A DNA stretch of 64,000 bases from Ruminococcus flavefaciens (GTDB lineage Bacteria > Bacillota > Clostridia > Oscillospirales > Ruminococcaceae). The notes beneath the pieces are model-generated. The model worked only from the letters and a program-made list of their open reading frames with translations, ran no database searches and was not told where the DNA came from. Position numbers and translations under genes: made by a program. The stretch spans positions 248,001-312,000 of the forward strand of contig NZ_FRCT01000002.1 of the NCBI RefSeq assembly GCF_900143025.1, read 5' to 3'. Of this stretch, positions 53,520 to 62,366 are shown in pieces (the first letter of the stretch is position 1; the number at the start of each line of letters is the position of its first letter).

Positions 53520-54020
53520 TTATGGTTCTGTCTCTACAGCACGACCTGCTGCAAGACTTTTACCGCAATCAATATATCTTTGATTTGAACTTCCTCGGAA
53601 CTTTATTTCCCAATCCTTCTGAGCGAGGATAAAGGGACCGTCAATAAGGTAGTCTGTAACTGAAAGAAGCTCATTCCAGTGATTTTTGCCGCGATTTTCA
53701 TAAAGCTGCTCGAACGTATAGCCCGTATACGTTATAATATTCAGCCCAAGCTTCTTTATTTCGGTACCAAGCGCTGCAAGAGCTTCTGCCTGGAAAAAAG
53801 GTTCACCGCCGCTGAATGTAACACCGTCCAGAAGCGGATTTGACTTTATCTTTTCAAGCAGTTCTTCCGTTGTTGTTACAGTTCCGCCATTAAAATCATG
53901 TGTCTGAGGATTATGACAGCCCTCGCAGTTGTGAGGACAGCCCTGTACAAAAATCGAAAATCTTATTCCCGGACCGTCAACAATAGAATCGTTGACAGTT
54001 CCGGCAATCCTGATATTCAT
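53520..54020 (-). CDS. nrdG: Anaerobic ribonucleotide reductase activating protein
   Basis: A 166-aa radical-SAM enzyme that installs the glycyl radical on NrdD. The cluster motif is QGCPHNCEGCHN (CxxxCxxC), followed by the GGEPFFQ SAM-binding stretch. It starts 10 nt after nrdD with AAGGTGA upstream. Length is standard. Confidence 0.96.
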   Translation of the reverse strand: MNIRIAGTVNDSIVDGPGIRFSIFVQGCPHNCEGCHNPQTHDFNGGTVTTTEELLEKIKSNPLLDGVTFSGGEPFFQAEALAALGTEIKKLGLNIITYTGYTFEQLYENRGKNHWNELLSVTDYLIDGPFILAQKDWEIKFRGSSNQRYIDCGKSLAAGRAVETEP

Positions 54021-54030
54021 TTATATCACC

Positions 54031-56349
54031 TTATACATTATGCTTTACTCGGTCATGCTCCTCGGCACGCTTGCCGTCGTTGAAACGATCAAGGGTTCCT
54101 ACAAGATAACCTGTGATACGGCGTATCCTGTCAAAAGCGACATTGTTGGAGTGTTCCTTTCTGCCGCAGCATGGACAGGTCTCACCGATAATACCTGTAT
54201 ATCCACAGCATGGGTCACGGTCAACAGGGTGGTTTATAGCACCGTAGCCTATTCCCGACTCCTTCATGCAGCGAACTATCTTCTCAAATGCGCTGAGATT
54301 TTCAAGTGGGTCACCGTCAAGTTCGATATAGCTTATGTGACCTGCATTTGTAAGCTCATGGTAAGGAGCTTCTATCTTTATCTTTTCAAAAGCGCTTATC
54401 GGATAGTAAACAGGTACGTGGAAGGAGTTCGTGTAATAATCACGATCTGTAACTCCTTCTATTATACCGTATTTCTTAGCGTCCATGCGTACAAAACGTC
54501 CTGACAATCCTTCAGCAGGAGTTGCAAGAAGTGAGAAGTTAAGACCTGTTCTCTTTGACTCCTCATCAAGACGTCGTCTCATGGCTGTAACGATCTCTAT
54601 GCCGAGCTCTCTTGCTTCTTCACTTTCGCCGTGATGAACTCCGATAAGAGCCTTTAATGTTTCAGCAAGTCCTATAAAGCCTACAGATAATGTTCCGTGT
54701 TTAAGTACCTCGCCTACTGTGTCATCCGGAGCAAGCTTGTCGGAATCGATCCATATTCCCTGTCCCATAAGGAAGGGATAATTTCTTACTCTCTTCTGAG
54801 ACTGTATCTTGAAGCGGTGCATGAGCTGGTCGATAACAAGCTCTACCTTTTCTTCAAGCATATCAAAGAACAGACCGACATTATGATCTGCCTTTATAGC
54901 AAGACGAGGAAGATTTATAGATGTAAAGCTGAGGTTTCCTCTGCCTGTTACGATCTCTCTTGAAGGATCGTAATTATTTCCGATAACTCTTGTACGACAG
55001 CCCATATATGCTATCTCAGTATCAGGATTGCCCTCCTTGTAATACTGGAGATTATACGGAGCATCTATAAATGAGAAATTCGGGAAAAGACGCTTTGCAG
55101 AAACTCTGCAAGCAAGCTTGAAAAGATCATAGTTTGGATCGGTAGGATTGTAGTTGATACCGTCCTTAATCTTGAAAATATGTATCGGGAAGATAGGAGT
55201 CTCGCCGTTGCCGAGACCTGCTTCCTGAGCGAGGAGAACGTTCTTGATGACCATTCTTCCTTCCGGAGTTGTATCTGTACCGTAATTTATAGAACTGAAA
55301 GGTGTCTGTGCACCTGCACGGCTGTTCATGGTATTAAGGTTGTGGATAAGAGCTTCCATAGCCTGATAAGTAGCCCTGTCTGTTTCCTTTTCAGCATTTC
55401 TTGTGGCGAAAGCCTGAATTTTCTCAGCAGTTTCCTTATCTGTGTACTTCAGCAGAAGTTCCATTTCCTTTTCCTGATAGCCGTTATCCTGTGCAAGAAC
55501 GGGTTTCAGACCAAAGTTTTCGGATATTTCTTTCTTTATATTGTCTATTACCTCAAACTCGTTATCAACACCGCCGATAAGTGAAAGAGCTCTTGCAACA
55601 TTCTGTGTATATCTTGCTGCATATGTTTTCTTTACACCCTCAGCCATTGCGTAATCAAATGTCGGTACGCTCTGACCGCCGTGCTGATCATTCTGGTTAG
55701 ACTGGATAGCGATACATGCAAGAGCTGAATAGCTTGCTATATCGTTAGGCTCTCTGAGAAAGCCGTGACCTGTGGAAAAGCCGTTTGTAAAAAGCTTTTT
55801 CAGATCTATCTGCGTACAAGTAGTTGTAAGCGTATAGAAATCCAGATCGTGTATATGTATATCGCCCTCGCGGTGAGCCTTTGCATGAGCAGGTTCAAGG
55901 ACGTACATTTCATAATATTCCTTTGCTGATACCGAACCGTATTTGAGCATGGTTCCCATAGCGGTATCACCATCTATATTGGCGTTTTCACGCTTTATAT
56001 CACTGTCTTTTGCGGGACTGAAGGTAAGCTCGTTGAGCACGCACATTAGATTGGTTTTCATCTCACGTGAGCGTGTACGCTCGTAACGGTAGAGAATATA
56101 TGCCTTTGCTGTTTTGGCGTGACCTTTTTCAATAAGCACTTTCTCGACGAGATCCTGTATCTCTTCAACAGTTGGAGTCTTTCCTGGATTTTGTTCCTCA
56201 TATATTCTGCACACCTCAACAGCAACGTCCATTGCAACATTGAAATCCGTGCCGCCGCGAGTCTGCGCAGCCTTGAAAATAGCATTTGCTATCTTCTCTA
56301 TATTAAAAGGAACCTTTCTTCCGTCTCTTTTAATAATATGGATTATCAT
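54031..56349 (-). CDS. nrdD: Anaerobic (class III) ribonucleoside-triphosphate reductase
   Basis: A 772-aa oxygen-sensitive glycyl-radical enzyme that makes dNTPs. An N-terminal ATP-cone (IKRDGRKVPFNIEKIANAI, residues 6-24) gives allosteric control. Active-site and binding regions such as HIHDLDFY and MNSRAGAQTPFSS follow. A C-terminal zinc site (DPCCGYTG, CPCCGR) precedes the radical-bearing RITGYLVG. The start has GGAGGT upstream. Promoter and NrdR-type boxes are upstream, so it is probably repressed by NrdR when dATP is high. nrdR itself is not in the window. Confidence 0.97.
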   Translation of the reverse strand: MIIHIIKRDGRKVPFNIEKIANAIFKAAQTRGGTDFNVAMDVAVEVCRIYEEQNPGKTPTVEEIQDLVEKVLIEKGHAKTAKAYILYRYERTRSREMKTNLMCVLNELTFSPAKDSDIKRENANIDGDTAMGTMLKYGSVSAKEYYEMYVLEPAHAKAHREGDIHIHDLDFYTLTTTCTQIDLKKLFTNGFSTGHGFLREPNDIASYSALACIAIQSNQNDQHGGQSVPTFDYAMAEGVKKTYAARYTQNVARALSLIGGVDNEFEVIDNIKKEISENFGLKPVLAQDNGYQEKEMELLLKYTDKETAEKIQAFATRNAEKETDRATYQAMEALIHNLNTMNSRAGAQTPFSSINYGTDTTPEGRMVIKNVLLAQEAGLGNGETPIFPIHIFKIKDGINYNPTDPNYDLFKLACRVSAKRLFPNFSFIDAPYNLQYYKEGNPDTEIAYMGCRTRVIGNNYDPSREIVTGRGNLSFTSINLPRLAIKADHNVGLFFDMLEEKVELVIDQLMHRFKIQSQKRVRNYPFLMGQGIWIDSDKLAPDDTVGEVLKHGTLSVGFIGLAETLKALIGVHHGESEEARELGIEIVTAMRRRLDEESKRTGLNFSLLATPAEGLSGRFVRMDAKKYGIIEGVTDRDYYTNSFHVPVYYPISAFEKIKIEAPYHELTNAGHISYIELDGDPLENLSAFEKIVRCMKESGIGYGAINHPVDRDPCCGYTGIIGETCPCCGRKEHSNNVAFDRIRRITGYLVGTLDRFNDGKRAEEHDRVKHNV

Positions 56350-56368
56350 TTTTTTGTCATACCTCCAA

Positions 56369-56384
56369 ACACAATATATAGTGT
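56369..56384 (-). promoter_or_regulatory. NrdR-type box proximal to nrdD
   Basis: The sequence ACACAATATATAGTGT fits the NrdR-box pattern (acaCwATATaTwGtgt). It lies about 20-30 nt downstream of the predicted transcription start. Confidence 0.75.
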
Positions 56385-56407
56385 CTGCCTTTCAAGAGTT
56401 CTTTATA

Positions 56408-56436
56408 AGTATAAAACATTCTGAGTCATATGTCAA
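56408..56436 (-). promoter_or_regulatory. Sigma-A promoter of nrdDG
   Basis: On the minus strand, TTGACA (56436-56431) and TATACT (56413-56408) have a 17-nt spacer. Confidence 0.85.
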
Positions 56437-56558
56437 TGTCGTATGTGCACAACTAATCTGCTTTACAAAAGCTGATTATTGTAAAATCTGTGCATAAATC
56501 ATTTAAAAAAGAGCTTTTTTTCGATATTTCGTTGTTTCAAGCGCTCTACAGATAGTAA

Positions 56559-56592
56559 ATGTCCCAAACACTATATATAGTGTTTGGGACAT
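56559..56592. promoter_or_regulatory. 34-bp perfect palindrome containing a second NrdR-type box
   Basis: The inverted repeat is perfect over 34 bp, with its centre between 56575 and 56576. Its core ACACTATATATAGTGT (56568-56583) fits the NrdR-box pattern. It lies 4 nt after the SGNH gene stop and about 200 bp centre-to-centre from the proximal box. There is no T-run on either side. It may be an operator, a terminator-like hairpin for the SGNH gene, or both. Confidence 0.6.
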
Positions 56593-56595
56593 AAA

Positions 56596-57462
56596 TTATA
56601 CAGTATGACAAAGTATGTAATCTGCTATAGTTTTGTAAGCAGATTCTGTAAGTGCACCTGTTGAAGTATCTCTGTACTCGTTTGAAAGAGCACCGTCTAC
56701 ACCTTTAAGTGCAGTGTTTGTATCAATGCAGTATACGTTATGCATATTAGCAATAGTAAGAAGCTTTGTATTGAACTCGTTTATTGATCCATTGCCTATA
56801 GTTGCATTTGCATCATCTCGCACAGGCGGAAGCTGCATTATATAAATAGCAGCATCAGGAAGGTATCCTCGCAGATTTTTTATAAATTCGGTATAGCTTG
56901 ATATCATATCTTCAGTCTTTGAAGTGCCGATATCGCTACCAAGCATGATATACACTATCTCAGGCTTCTTAGCCTGTAATACCTCATAAACGGTCTTAGT
57001 ACCGTATGATGACTCTACAGCAACTGTATTGCACCCTGCTGCACTGAGCTCACTGCTTCCTATAACGTCTTTTAGACCTGTATATTTTGCCATATCAATA
57101 AGCGTTGAATCTGTAACGAGACAGCATGATGAAAGATAATCTGCGCTTTTTGCTTCTGACTGAGCTATAGGGTTTGTTATCCTGTTTTTGTCATCAGCAG
57201 AAGTGTCCTCGCTGTTTTCAGAACCGTCATCTTTGTTTAAGTCACTATTGGCAGGAGAAGCTCCTTTATTCTCATTGCCTTTATCATCGCCAAACTCTTC
57301 GCTGAAAAAATTCTCGTTAAAGTTTGCTGCTGCCATATATATAATAAACCAGGCAGAAAAGGACAGTGCAAATATGAGTATAAGTCCCCATATACTGAAT
57401 CTCACCTTTGGTCTGCCGCGTTTTTTATCAGAAATCCTTGTAATACTCTTCTTTTTAGCCAT
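56596..57462 (-). CDS. Membrane-anchored SGNH/GDSL hydrolase
   Basis: A 288-aa protein with a basic N terminus, one membrane helix (about residues 22-45) and an Asn/Asp/Ser-rich linker. The C-terminal domain fits the SGNH fold, with VIGSSELSAAGC, YIMLGSDIG (block III-like) and a C-terminal region. The block I Ser (CCLVTDSTLIDM context) is a tentative assignment. It may de-esterify cell-wall polymers or glycans; this is inference. The ATG at 57462 follows GGGAGAA. It is transcribed from its own promoter and lies upstream of nrdD. Confidence 0.7.
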   Translation of the reverse strand: MAKKKSITRISDKKRGRPKVRFSIWGLILIFALSFSAWFIIYMAAANFNENFFSEEFGDDKGNENKGASPANSDLNKDDGSENSEDTSADDKNRITNPIAQSEAKSADYLSSCCLVTDSTLIDMAKYTGLKDVIGSSELSAAGCNTVAVESSYGTKTVYEVLQAKKPEIVYIMLGSDIGTSKTEDMISSYTEFIKNLRGYLPDAAIYIMQLPPVRDDANATIGNGSINEFNTKLLTIANMHNVYCIDTNTALKGVDGALSNEYRDTSTGALTESAYKTIADYILCHTV

Positions 57463-57486
57463 TTTTTCTCCCAACTCTTAAAAGCT

Positions 57487-57512
57487 GCCGAATTACGGTA
57501 TTCGGCATACCG
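57487..57512 (-). promoter_or_regulatory. Leader with two mutually exclusive hairpins (SGNH gene)
   Basis: GCCGAA/TTCGGC (57487-57492 with 57501-57506) and CGGTAT/ATACCG (57496-57501 with 57507-57512) overlap and cannot form together. Both lie between the promoter and the Shine-Dalgarno. Confidence 0.45.
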
Positions 57513-57539
57513 AAATGTGCCGAAACGACATACAAATAT

Positions 57540-57568
57540 ATTATATCTCTTTTTTTATACATTTGCAA
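57540..57568 (-). promoter_or_regulatory. Sigma-A promoter of the SGNH hydrolase gene
   Basis: On the minus strand, TTGCAA (57568-57563) and TATAAT (57545-57540) have a 17-nt spacer. Confidence 0.8.
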
Positions 57569-57616
57569 TACATTTCAGTAATTTTACAACATTTTTATTT
57601 TTCTGCTATTATTGTC

Positions 57617-57645
57617 TTGAATTATTTTCGGAAATAGTCTATAAT
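57617..57645 (+). promoter_or_regulatory. Sigma-A promoter of the zinc-ribbon/pyrE genes
   Basis: TTGAAT (57617-57622) and TATAAT (57640-57645) have a 17-nt spacer. Confidence 0.78.
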
Positions 57646-57678
57646 TATACTATACTGTTTTTTAAGGAGGGACGATAT

Positions 57679-58029
57679 ATGATGCACTGCGGCAAGCCTA
57701 TGTACAGAGGAAGATTTGCTATGGAAAAACGTGGTATTCCGGGAAAAGGCTCATCTCTCATTTATCCTGTTGCTGCCTTTTATGACGGTGAAGATAAAAT
57801 ATGTGAAACTCCTGTTGACTCTACACTTGGCTATTACTGCTCTGAATGTGGTCTTATGCTCGGTGTATTTCCCGTAACTCACCCTACAGGCTTTGTGGGA
57901 AGGTTTAATGAGAGTATCAATGACAAAATTGATATCCTTCCACAGAAGATATGTCCCGAATGCGGCGCAGAGATAGATGTTGATTATCCGCGCTGCCCTT
58001 TCTGCGGTCACATATATGAAGTTATTTAA
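57679..58029 (+). CDS. Zinc-ribbon protein upstream of pyrE
   Basis: A 116-aa protein with three Cys knuckles: CSEC near residue 55, CPEC near 97 and CPFCGH near 108, plus an early CGKPM. These suggest one or two zinc ribbons. No family is recognised. The ATG at 57679 follows AAGGAGGGA; a second ATG follows directly. It lies 53 nt before pyrE and may share its transcript. A weak hairpin (AAACCTGC-type, 58037-58056) sits in that gap. Confidence 0.7.
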   Translation: MMHCGKPMYRGRFAMEKRGIPGKGSSLIYPVAAFYDGEDKICETPVDSTLGYYCSECGLMLGVFPVTHPTGFVGRFNESINDKIDILPQKICPECGAEIDVDYPRCPFCGHIYEVI

Positions 58030-58082
58030 TGTCTTAAACCTGCTTTGCAGGCTTTAAATAAATACATTACGGAGGATTAAAT

Positions 58083-58736
58083 ATGACTTACAAGGAAAGC
58101 TTTATAAAGTTTATGGTAGATTGCGGAGTGCTTACTTTCGGTGAATTTACACTGAAAAGCGGCAGAAAAGCTCCTTATTTCATCAACTGCGGCAATTACA
58201 AAACAGGTGCTCAGCTTGCAAAGCTTGGCGAATACTATGCCGAATGCATAAAAGCAAACAATATTCCCGTAGATACTCTCTTCGGACCTGCTTATAAGGG
58301 AATCCCGCTTGCTGTATCCGCAGTAGTTGCACTCAGCAACAAGTTCGATATAGATGTTTCCTACTGCTTTGACAGAAAAGAAGCAAAGAATCACGGCGAG
58401 GGCGGTATGTTTGTCGGAAAAACACTTGAGGACGGTGAAAACGTTGTTATAATCGACGACGTTATGACTTCAGGAAAGGCTCTCCGTGAGTCAATGCCAA
58501 AGCTTATGACAGCCGCTGATGTTAACGTTACAGGTATGGTCATTACTGTTGACCGTATGGAAAAAGGCACAGGCGAGCTTTCTGCGGTCCAGGAAGTTAA
58601 GCGTGATTTCGGTGTTATCGTATATCCTATCGTTACAATGGAAGATATTATCGAAGCGATAAAGAACGATATCGTTCCAGGCAAGGAATATCTCGATAAA
58701 ATGCTGGAGTACAGAGAACAGTACGGAGTTAAATAA
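58083..58736 (+). CDS. pyrE: Orotate phosphoribosyltransferase
   Basis: A 217-aa enzyme that converts orotate and PRPP to OMP in pyrimidine synthesis. The N terminus contains FTLKSGRKAPYFINCG, and the PRPP loop is VVIIDDVMTSGKALRES. The flexible-loop Lys region (FDRKEAKNHGEGG) is present. ACGGAGG precedes the ATG. No other pyr genes adjoin and no PyrR-type attenuator was recognised. Confidence 0.95.
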   Translation: MTYKESFIKFMVDCGVLTFGEFTLKSGRKAPYFINCGNYKTGAQLAKLGEYYAECIKANNIPVDTLFGPAYKGIPLAVSAVVALSNKFDIDVSYCFDRKEAKNHGEGGMFVGKTLEDGENVVIIDDVMTSGKALRESMPKLMTAADVNVTGMVITVDRMEKGTGELSAVQEVKRDFGVIVYPIVTMEDIIEAIKNDIVPGKEYLDKMLEYREQYGVK

Positions 58737-58743
58737 AAAAATT

Positions 58744-58773
58744 AAGTGCTTCCATTACGGAAGCACTTTTTAT
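58744..58773. terminator. Bidirectional terminator after pyrE
   Basis: A 10-bp stem (58744-58753 with 58759-58768) has an A-run on the left and T5 on the right, and serves pyrE and the convergent exchanger gene. Confidence 0.85.
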
Positions 58774-58774
58774 G

Positions 58775-59986
58775 TTACTTGAAAAGTATTATCAGGAACT
58801 GTGATACCAGAACTACTGATATAAGAGCTACAGGATAGGTTGATGCATATGCAGAAGCAACATTCTCTGTGCCTGCTGTACTGATAAGGGTACCAAGCGC
58901 AGGGGTAGATGTCATGCCTCCTGTGATCGAGCCAAGGTTGTTGAGAAGTCTGAGCTTCAGAACATACTTAGCAAACAGATATCCTATTATCATAGGAAGA
59001 ATAGTCATTACCATTCCATATACGAAGTATACTGCATCAAAGTACTGTACAAACTTAGCTCCTCCTGATACTCCTGCGCCGATAAGGAAGAACATAAGTC
59101 CCAGCTCGCGGAATACCTTGAGAGTTGAATCCTTTGGCATTATCGAGAATTTACCGATACGTCCAAAGTGTCCGAATATCAAAGATACAAGCAAACAGCC
59201 TCCTGTTGTTGACAGCGAGAAGTTGCCGAACTTGAATGAACCGATTATAATTCCGAAAAATGCAGCCAATGAAAAAGGCATGATACCGAAGCTGTCCATT
59301 TCGATGAGCTTGAACATCATCTTTTCCTTTGTATCTTTTTTTTCTGTAGGAGCAAGAAGCTCTCTTTCCTTAGCCATATCAGCCTTTGTGAGCTTCGGAA
59401 TGATCTGAACAAAAAGAACAACGCCGATAACTCCGAAGATATAAGCGATAGCATAACCTACGGAAACGATACTCTGTAAGTGGTCGCTTCCAACTGCGTC
59501 TTTAGCAGCTGAGAAGCCCGGAGTACTTGTAAGAGCACCCGAAAGAATACCTGTCAGCATAGCGGTAAACTCTTCGTTGTTAAGATCAGTGAAGTTTCTG
59601 CCTATCATGATGCAGCCTGCACAGGCAAGTCCGCCGCTGAGAATGATGATTATTGCAAGAATAACATAAGATTTGAAGTTTTTCTTGAAGTTTCCGAAAA
59701 AACTGGGACCTGCAATGAATCCAACTGCCGTAACAAAGAGAATAAGTCCCAGGTTGTCAACTATTTTCAGAGCATTACCAACGAAGTCGGTATTTATCTC
59801 GGCTGAAAGATCTTTATAGAAAATACAACCGTATAAAAGAGCGATAATGAATACGCCTGCTGTTCCGAGAGAAATGCCTTTGATCGTTATTCTGCCAAGT
59901 ATATAGCCAAGAGCTGCTATGGCGATAACTGATATCATAAGAAAGGAAACGTCGTGAATTGACAGAATTCCGTTAAAACAATCCAT
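58775..59986 (-). CDS. AspT/YidE-type exchanger (aspartate-alanine antiporter family), short form
   Basis: A 403-aa inner-membrane transporter with about eleven hydrophobic helices in two inverted halves. Each half has the family motif: SGALTSTPGFSAA near residue 160 and GGMTSTPALGTL near 355. A short charged loop (about 205-225) replaces the TrkA-C regulatory domains found in most ~550-aa members. It could exchange amino acids or dicarboxylates. It lies 64 nt from frdA on the same strand, so a role in dicarboxylate traffic is possible but unproven. Confidence 0.85.
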   Translation of the reverse strand: MDCFNGILSIHDVSFLMISVIAIAALGYILGRITIKGISLGTAGVFIIALLYGCIFYKDLSAEINTDFVGNALKIVDNLGLILFVTAVGFIAGPSFFGNFKKNFKSYVILAIIIILSGGLACAGCIMIGRNFTDLNNEEFTAMLTGILSGALTSTPGFSAAKDAVGSDHLQSIVSVGYAIAYIFGVIGVVLFVQIIPKLTKADMAKERELLAPTEKKDTKEKMMFKLIEMDSFGIMPFSLAAFFGIIIGSFKFGNFSLSTTGGCLLVSLIFGHFGRIGKFSIMPKDSTLKVFRELGLMFFLIGAGVSGGAKFVQYFDAVYFVYGMVMTILPMIIGYLFAKYVLKLRLLNNLGSITGGMTSTPALGTLISTAGTENVASAYASTYPVALISVVLVSQFLIILFK

Positions 59987-60024
59987 TTTATATCACTTAA
60001 CTTTCTTTTATAATAACATATTTT

Positions 60025-60046
60025 GGGACGCTTTTTACAGCGCCCC
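60025..60046 (-). terminator. Weak hairpin after frdA
   Basis: A stem GGGACGCT/AGCGCCCC (60025-60032 with 60039-60046) lies between frdA and the exchanger gene. It has no strong T-run on the minus strand, so some read-through is likely. Confidence 0.45.
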
Positions 60047-60050
60047 ATTT

Positions 60051-61655
60051 TTATTTATTTTTTCTTGCATAGTGTGGAAGGAGCATCGGTGAAGCTACAC
60101 CGCTTGCAGCACCTGACTGTGCAAGTTCATTGTTGAACTTCTCGATATGATCAAGAGTTAACTTAGCAGGAGCCGCTGTTTCCTTAGCCTTAGCAGCTGC
60201 ATAGATACCTGCATTTCTGCCAAATACGATAACATCAAGAAGCGAGTTGCCCATAAGTCTGTTTCTGCCGTGGATTCCGCCTGCAACCTCACCTGCTGCA
60301 TAGAGGTTCTCAACTCCTGTAGCACAGTCATCGGAAATATCGAGTCCGCCGTTCTGATAGTGGAGTGTAGGATATACAAGGATAGGCTCCTTGCGTATGT
60401 CAATACCGTACTTGCCGAACATTCTCATCATGGCAGGGATTCTCTTTTCAATAGTTCCCTCTCCGTGAATGTACTCTATCATAGGTGTATCAAGCCATAT
60501 GGACTTGCCAAGTGTGGTTTCGATACCCTTTCCGCGCTCGGTGCACTCACGAATGATAGAAGCAGCTGTAACATCACGGGTCTCAAGCGGATGCATGAAT
60601 ACATCACCGTCGATATTGACCAGCTTTGCACCAAGTGAACGAACCTTTTCTGTAACAAGAGCGCCGAATATCTGCTCGGGATAGCCTGTACCTGTTGGGT
60701 GATACTGAAGCGTATCAGCGTAAAGGAGCTTTGCACCTACACGATATCCAAGGATAAGTCCGTCAGCTGTTGCACCGTAGTGGTTAGATGTCGGGAAGCC
60801 CTGATAATGAAGTCTGCCTGCACCGCCTGTTGCGATAATAACCGTCTTTGCTCTTGCAACAAGAAGTTCCTTTGTCTCCATATTCATAAGAACAGCGCCT
60901 GCTGCTCTGCCCTTATCATCAAGGATTATCTCAACAGCGGCTGTAAAATCAATTACAGGTATTCCTCTGTTGATAACTTCATCACGAAGCGTACGCATTA
61001 TCTCAGCACCGGAATAATCCTTTGCAGCGTGCATTCTTTTACGAGAAGTACCGCCGCCGTGAGTTGTTACCATTGTGCCGTCGGCTTCCTTGTCGAACTC
61101 TACGCCAAGCTTGTTGAGCCACTGTATAGCTTCGGGAGCTTTTGTTACAAGCTTCTTTACAAGCTCGGGCTTTGCAGCAAAGTGACCGCCGCCAAAAGCA
61201 TCGAGGAAATGTATTGCAGGCGAATCATTTGGCTTATCAGCAGCCTGAATACCGCCCTCTGCCATCATTGTATTTGCGTCGCCGATACGCAGCTTTGTAA
61301 CGATCATTGCCTTTACACCTGCATCATCAGCTTCAATAGCAGCAGAAGCACCTGCGCCGCCTCCGCCGATTATAAGTACATCTGTATCATAATCAGGAGC
61401 AGTAAGATCAACGTCTGCTGCATTTATACGGCTCTTGCCCTGTAGAAGGGCGGCAAGCTGAGTAGGAACCTTATCGCCTTTGTTTACGCCTGCGGAAAGA
61501 ACTGTGAATTCATCCTGCTTATAGTCAGGGTGGAAATTAGCAAGGAGCTCGTCCTTCTCCTCGGCAGTCATTCTTCTGGGTTCGAGAGCAGCATTTTCAG
61601 CTCTCTTAGCTGCAACTACCTTTGCAAGTTCATTAAGCTTTTCTACTTTATACAT
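60051..61655 (-). CDS. Fumarate reductase/succinate dehydrogenase-like flavoprotein (FrdA)
   Basis: A 534-aa FAD-binding catalytic subunit. The dinucleotide motif is VLIIGGGGAGASAAI near residue 95, preceded by an unusual ~85-aa extension. THGGGTSRKRMHAA carries catalytic Arg/His, YHPTGT and HYQNGG are substrate-site motifs, and GEVAGGIHGRNRLMGNS is the FAD-binding C-terminal signature. It resembles soluble fumarate reductases. No membrane anchor gene (FrdC/D) is adjacent. GGGGAGA precedes the ATG. Confidence 0.85.
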   Translation of the reverse strand: MYKVEKLNELAKVVAAKRAENAALEPRRMTAEEKDELLANFHPDYKQDEFTVLSAGVNKGDKVPTQLAALLQGKSRINAADVDLTAPDYDTDVLIIGGGGAGASAAIEADDAGVKAMIVTKLRIGDANTMMAEGGIQAADKPNDSPAIHFLDAFGGGHFAAKPELVKKLVTKAPEAIQWLNKLGVEFDKEADGTMVTTHGGGTSRKRMHAAKDYSGAEIMRTLRDEVINRGIPVIDFTAAVEIILDDKGRAAGAVLMNMETKELLVARAKTVIIATGGAGRLHYQGFPTSNHYGATADGLILGYRVGAKLLYADTLQYHPTGTGYPEQIFGALVTEKVRSLGAKLVNIDGDVFMHPLETRDVTAASIIRECTERGKGIETTLGKSIWLDTPMIEYIHGEGTIEKRIPAMMRMFGKYGIDIRKEPILVYPTLHYQNGGLDISDDCATGVENLYAAGEVAGGIHGRNRLMGNSLLDVIVFGRNAGIYAAAKAKETAAPAKLTLDHIEKFNNELAQSGAASGVASPMLLPHYARKNK

Positions 61656-61667
61656 TGTCTCTCCCCC

Positions 61668-62351
61668 TTACTTCTCGATCTCACGGTGATTATACATATC
61701 CTTGATCTCTTCTATGCTGTCAACCGCCTTAGTCATAAGCTCTTCGATCTCTTTGTCAAAGATGCCCTCGTTAACTTCCTTTACTCTGTCGGAGAGATGT
61801 CCGCACTCCGGCTCGATGTACTTGCCGTTAAGACGTCTTGCAAGCATAGCTACCTGAGGGTGTGAAATACCTGCCGGACATCGTGATGAACATACACCGC
61901 ACATTACGCAGTCAAAGCTCTCCTCTGCACACTTATCATACTCGCCTCTCTGAGCATATGCGATATACTGCATAACATTGAGTTCCTGAGTACAAGCCTT
62001 TGTACAGGCATTGCAGCCGATACAGCTGTATATTTCGGGATAAAGCTGCATCATTATCTGCTGTGTGGGCTTTATCTCCTCAATGTTGTAAACTCTCTTT
62101 TCAAGCGGGAAGAATGGAAGTGTTGCAACATACATTCCCTCCTGAACCTCTGTCTGACAGGCAAGACAGCCGTGAAGCTCTATCTCGCCCTTTATTCTGT
62201 ATATAGTTGCACAGGCTCCGCAGAAACCATTTCGGCAGCCGCAGCCTCTTACAAGGTCATAGCCTGCATATTCCATAGCTGTCATTATCGTAAGACCTGC
62301 CGGAACTTCATACTTTTTACCGAACAGGTAAACATTCAACATATTTTCCAT
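61668..62351 (-). CDS. Fumarate reductase-like iron-sulfur subunit (FrdB)
   Basis: A 227-aa electron-transfer subunit. A plant-type [2Fe-2S] domain (GCGCRNGFCGAC, then GCLAC) occupies about residues 35-65. A bacterial-type 8Fe ferredoxin part has CIGCNACTKAC and CVMCGVCSSRCPAG near 110-160. It lies 12 nt before frdA with GGAGG upstream of the ATG, and would pass electrons to FrdA. Confidence 0.88.
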   Translation of the reverse strand: MENMLNVYLFGKKYEVPAGLTIMTAMEYAGYDLVRGCGCRNGFCGACATIYRIKGEIELHGCLACQTEVQEGMYVATLPFFPLEKRVYNIEEIKPTQQIMMQLYPEIYSCIGCNACTKACTQELNVMQYIAYAQRGEYDKCAEESFDCVMCGVCSSRCPAGISHPQVAMLARRLNGKYIEPECGHLSDRVKEVNEGIFDKEIEELMTKAVDSIEEIKDMYNHREIEK

Positions 62352-62366
62352 GCGAAAATCTCCTCC

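Noticed and set aside
58037-58056. Terminator or PyrR attenuator before pyrE
   Set aside because: The hairpin is only about 5-8 bp with a 3-nt loop and no clear T-run, and no antiterminator or PyrR-binding loop was recognised.
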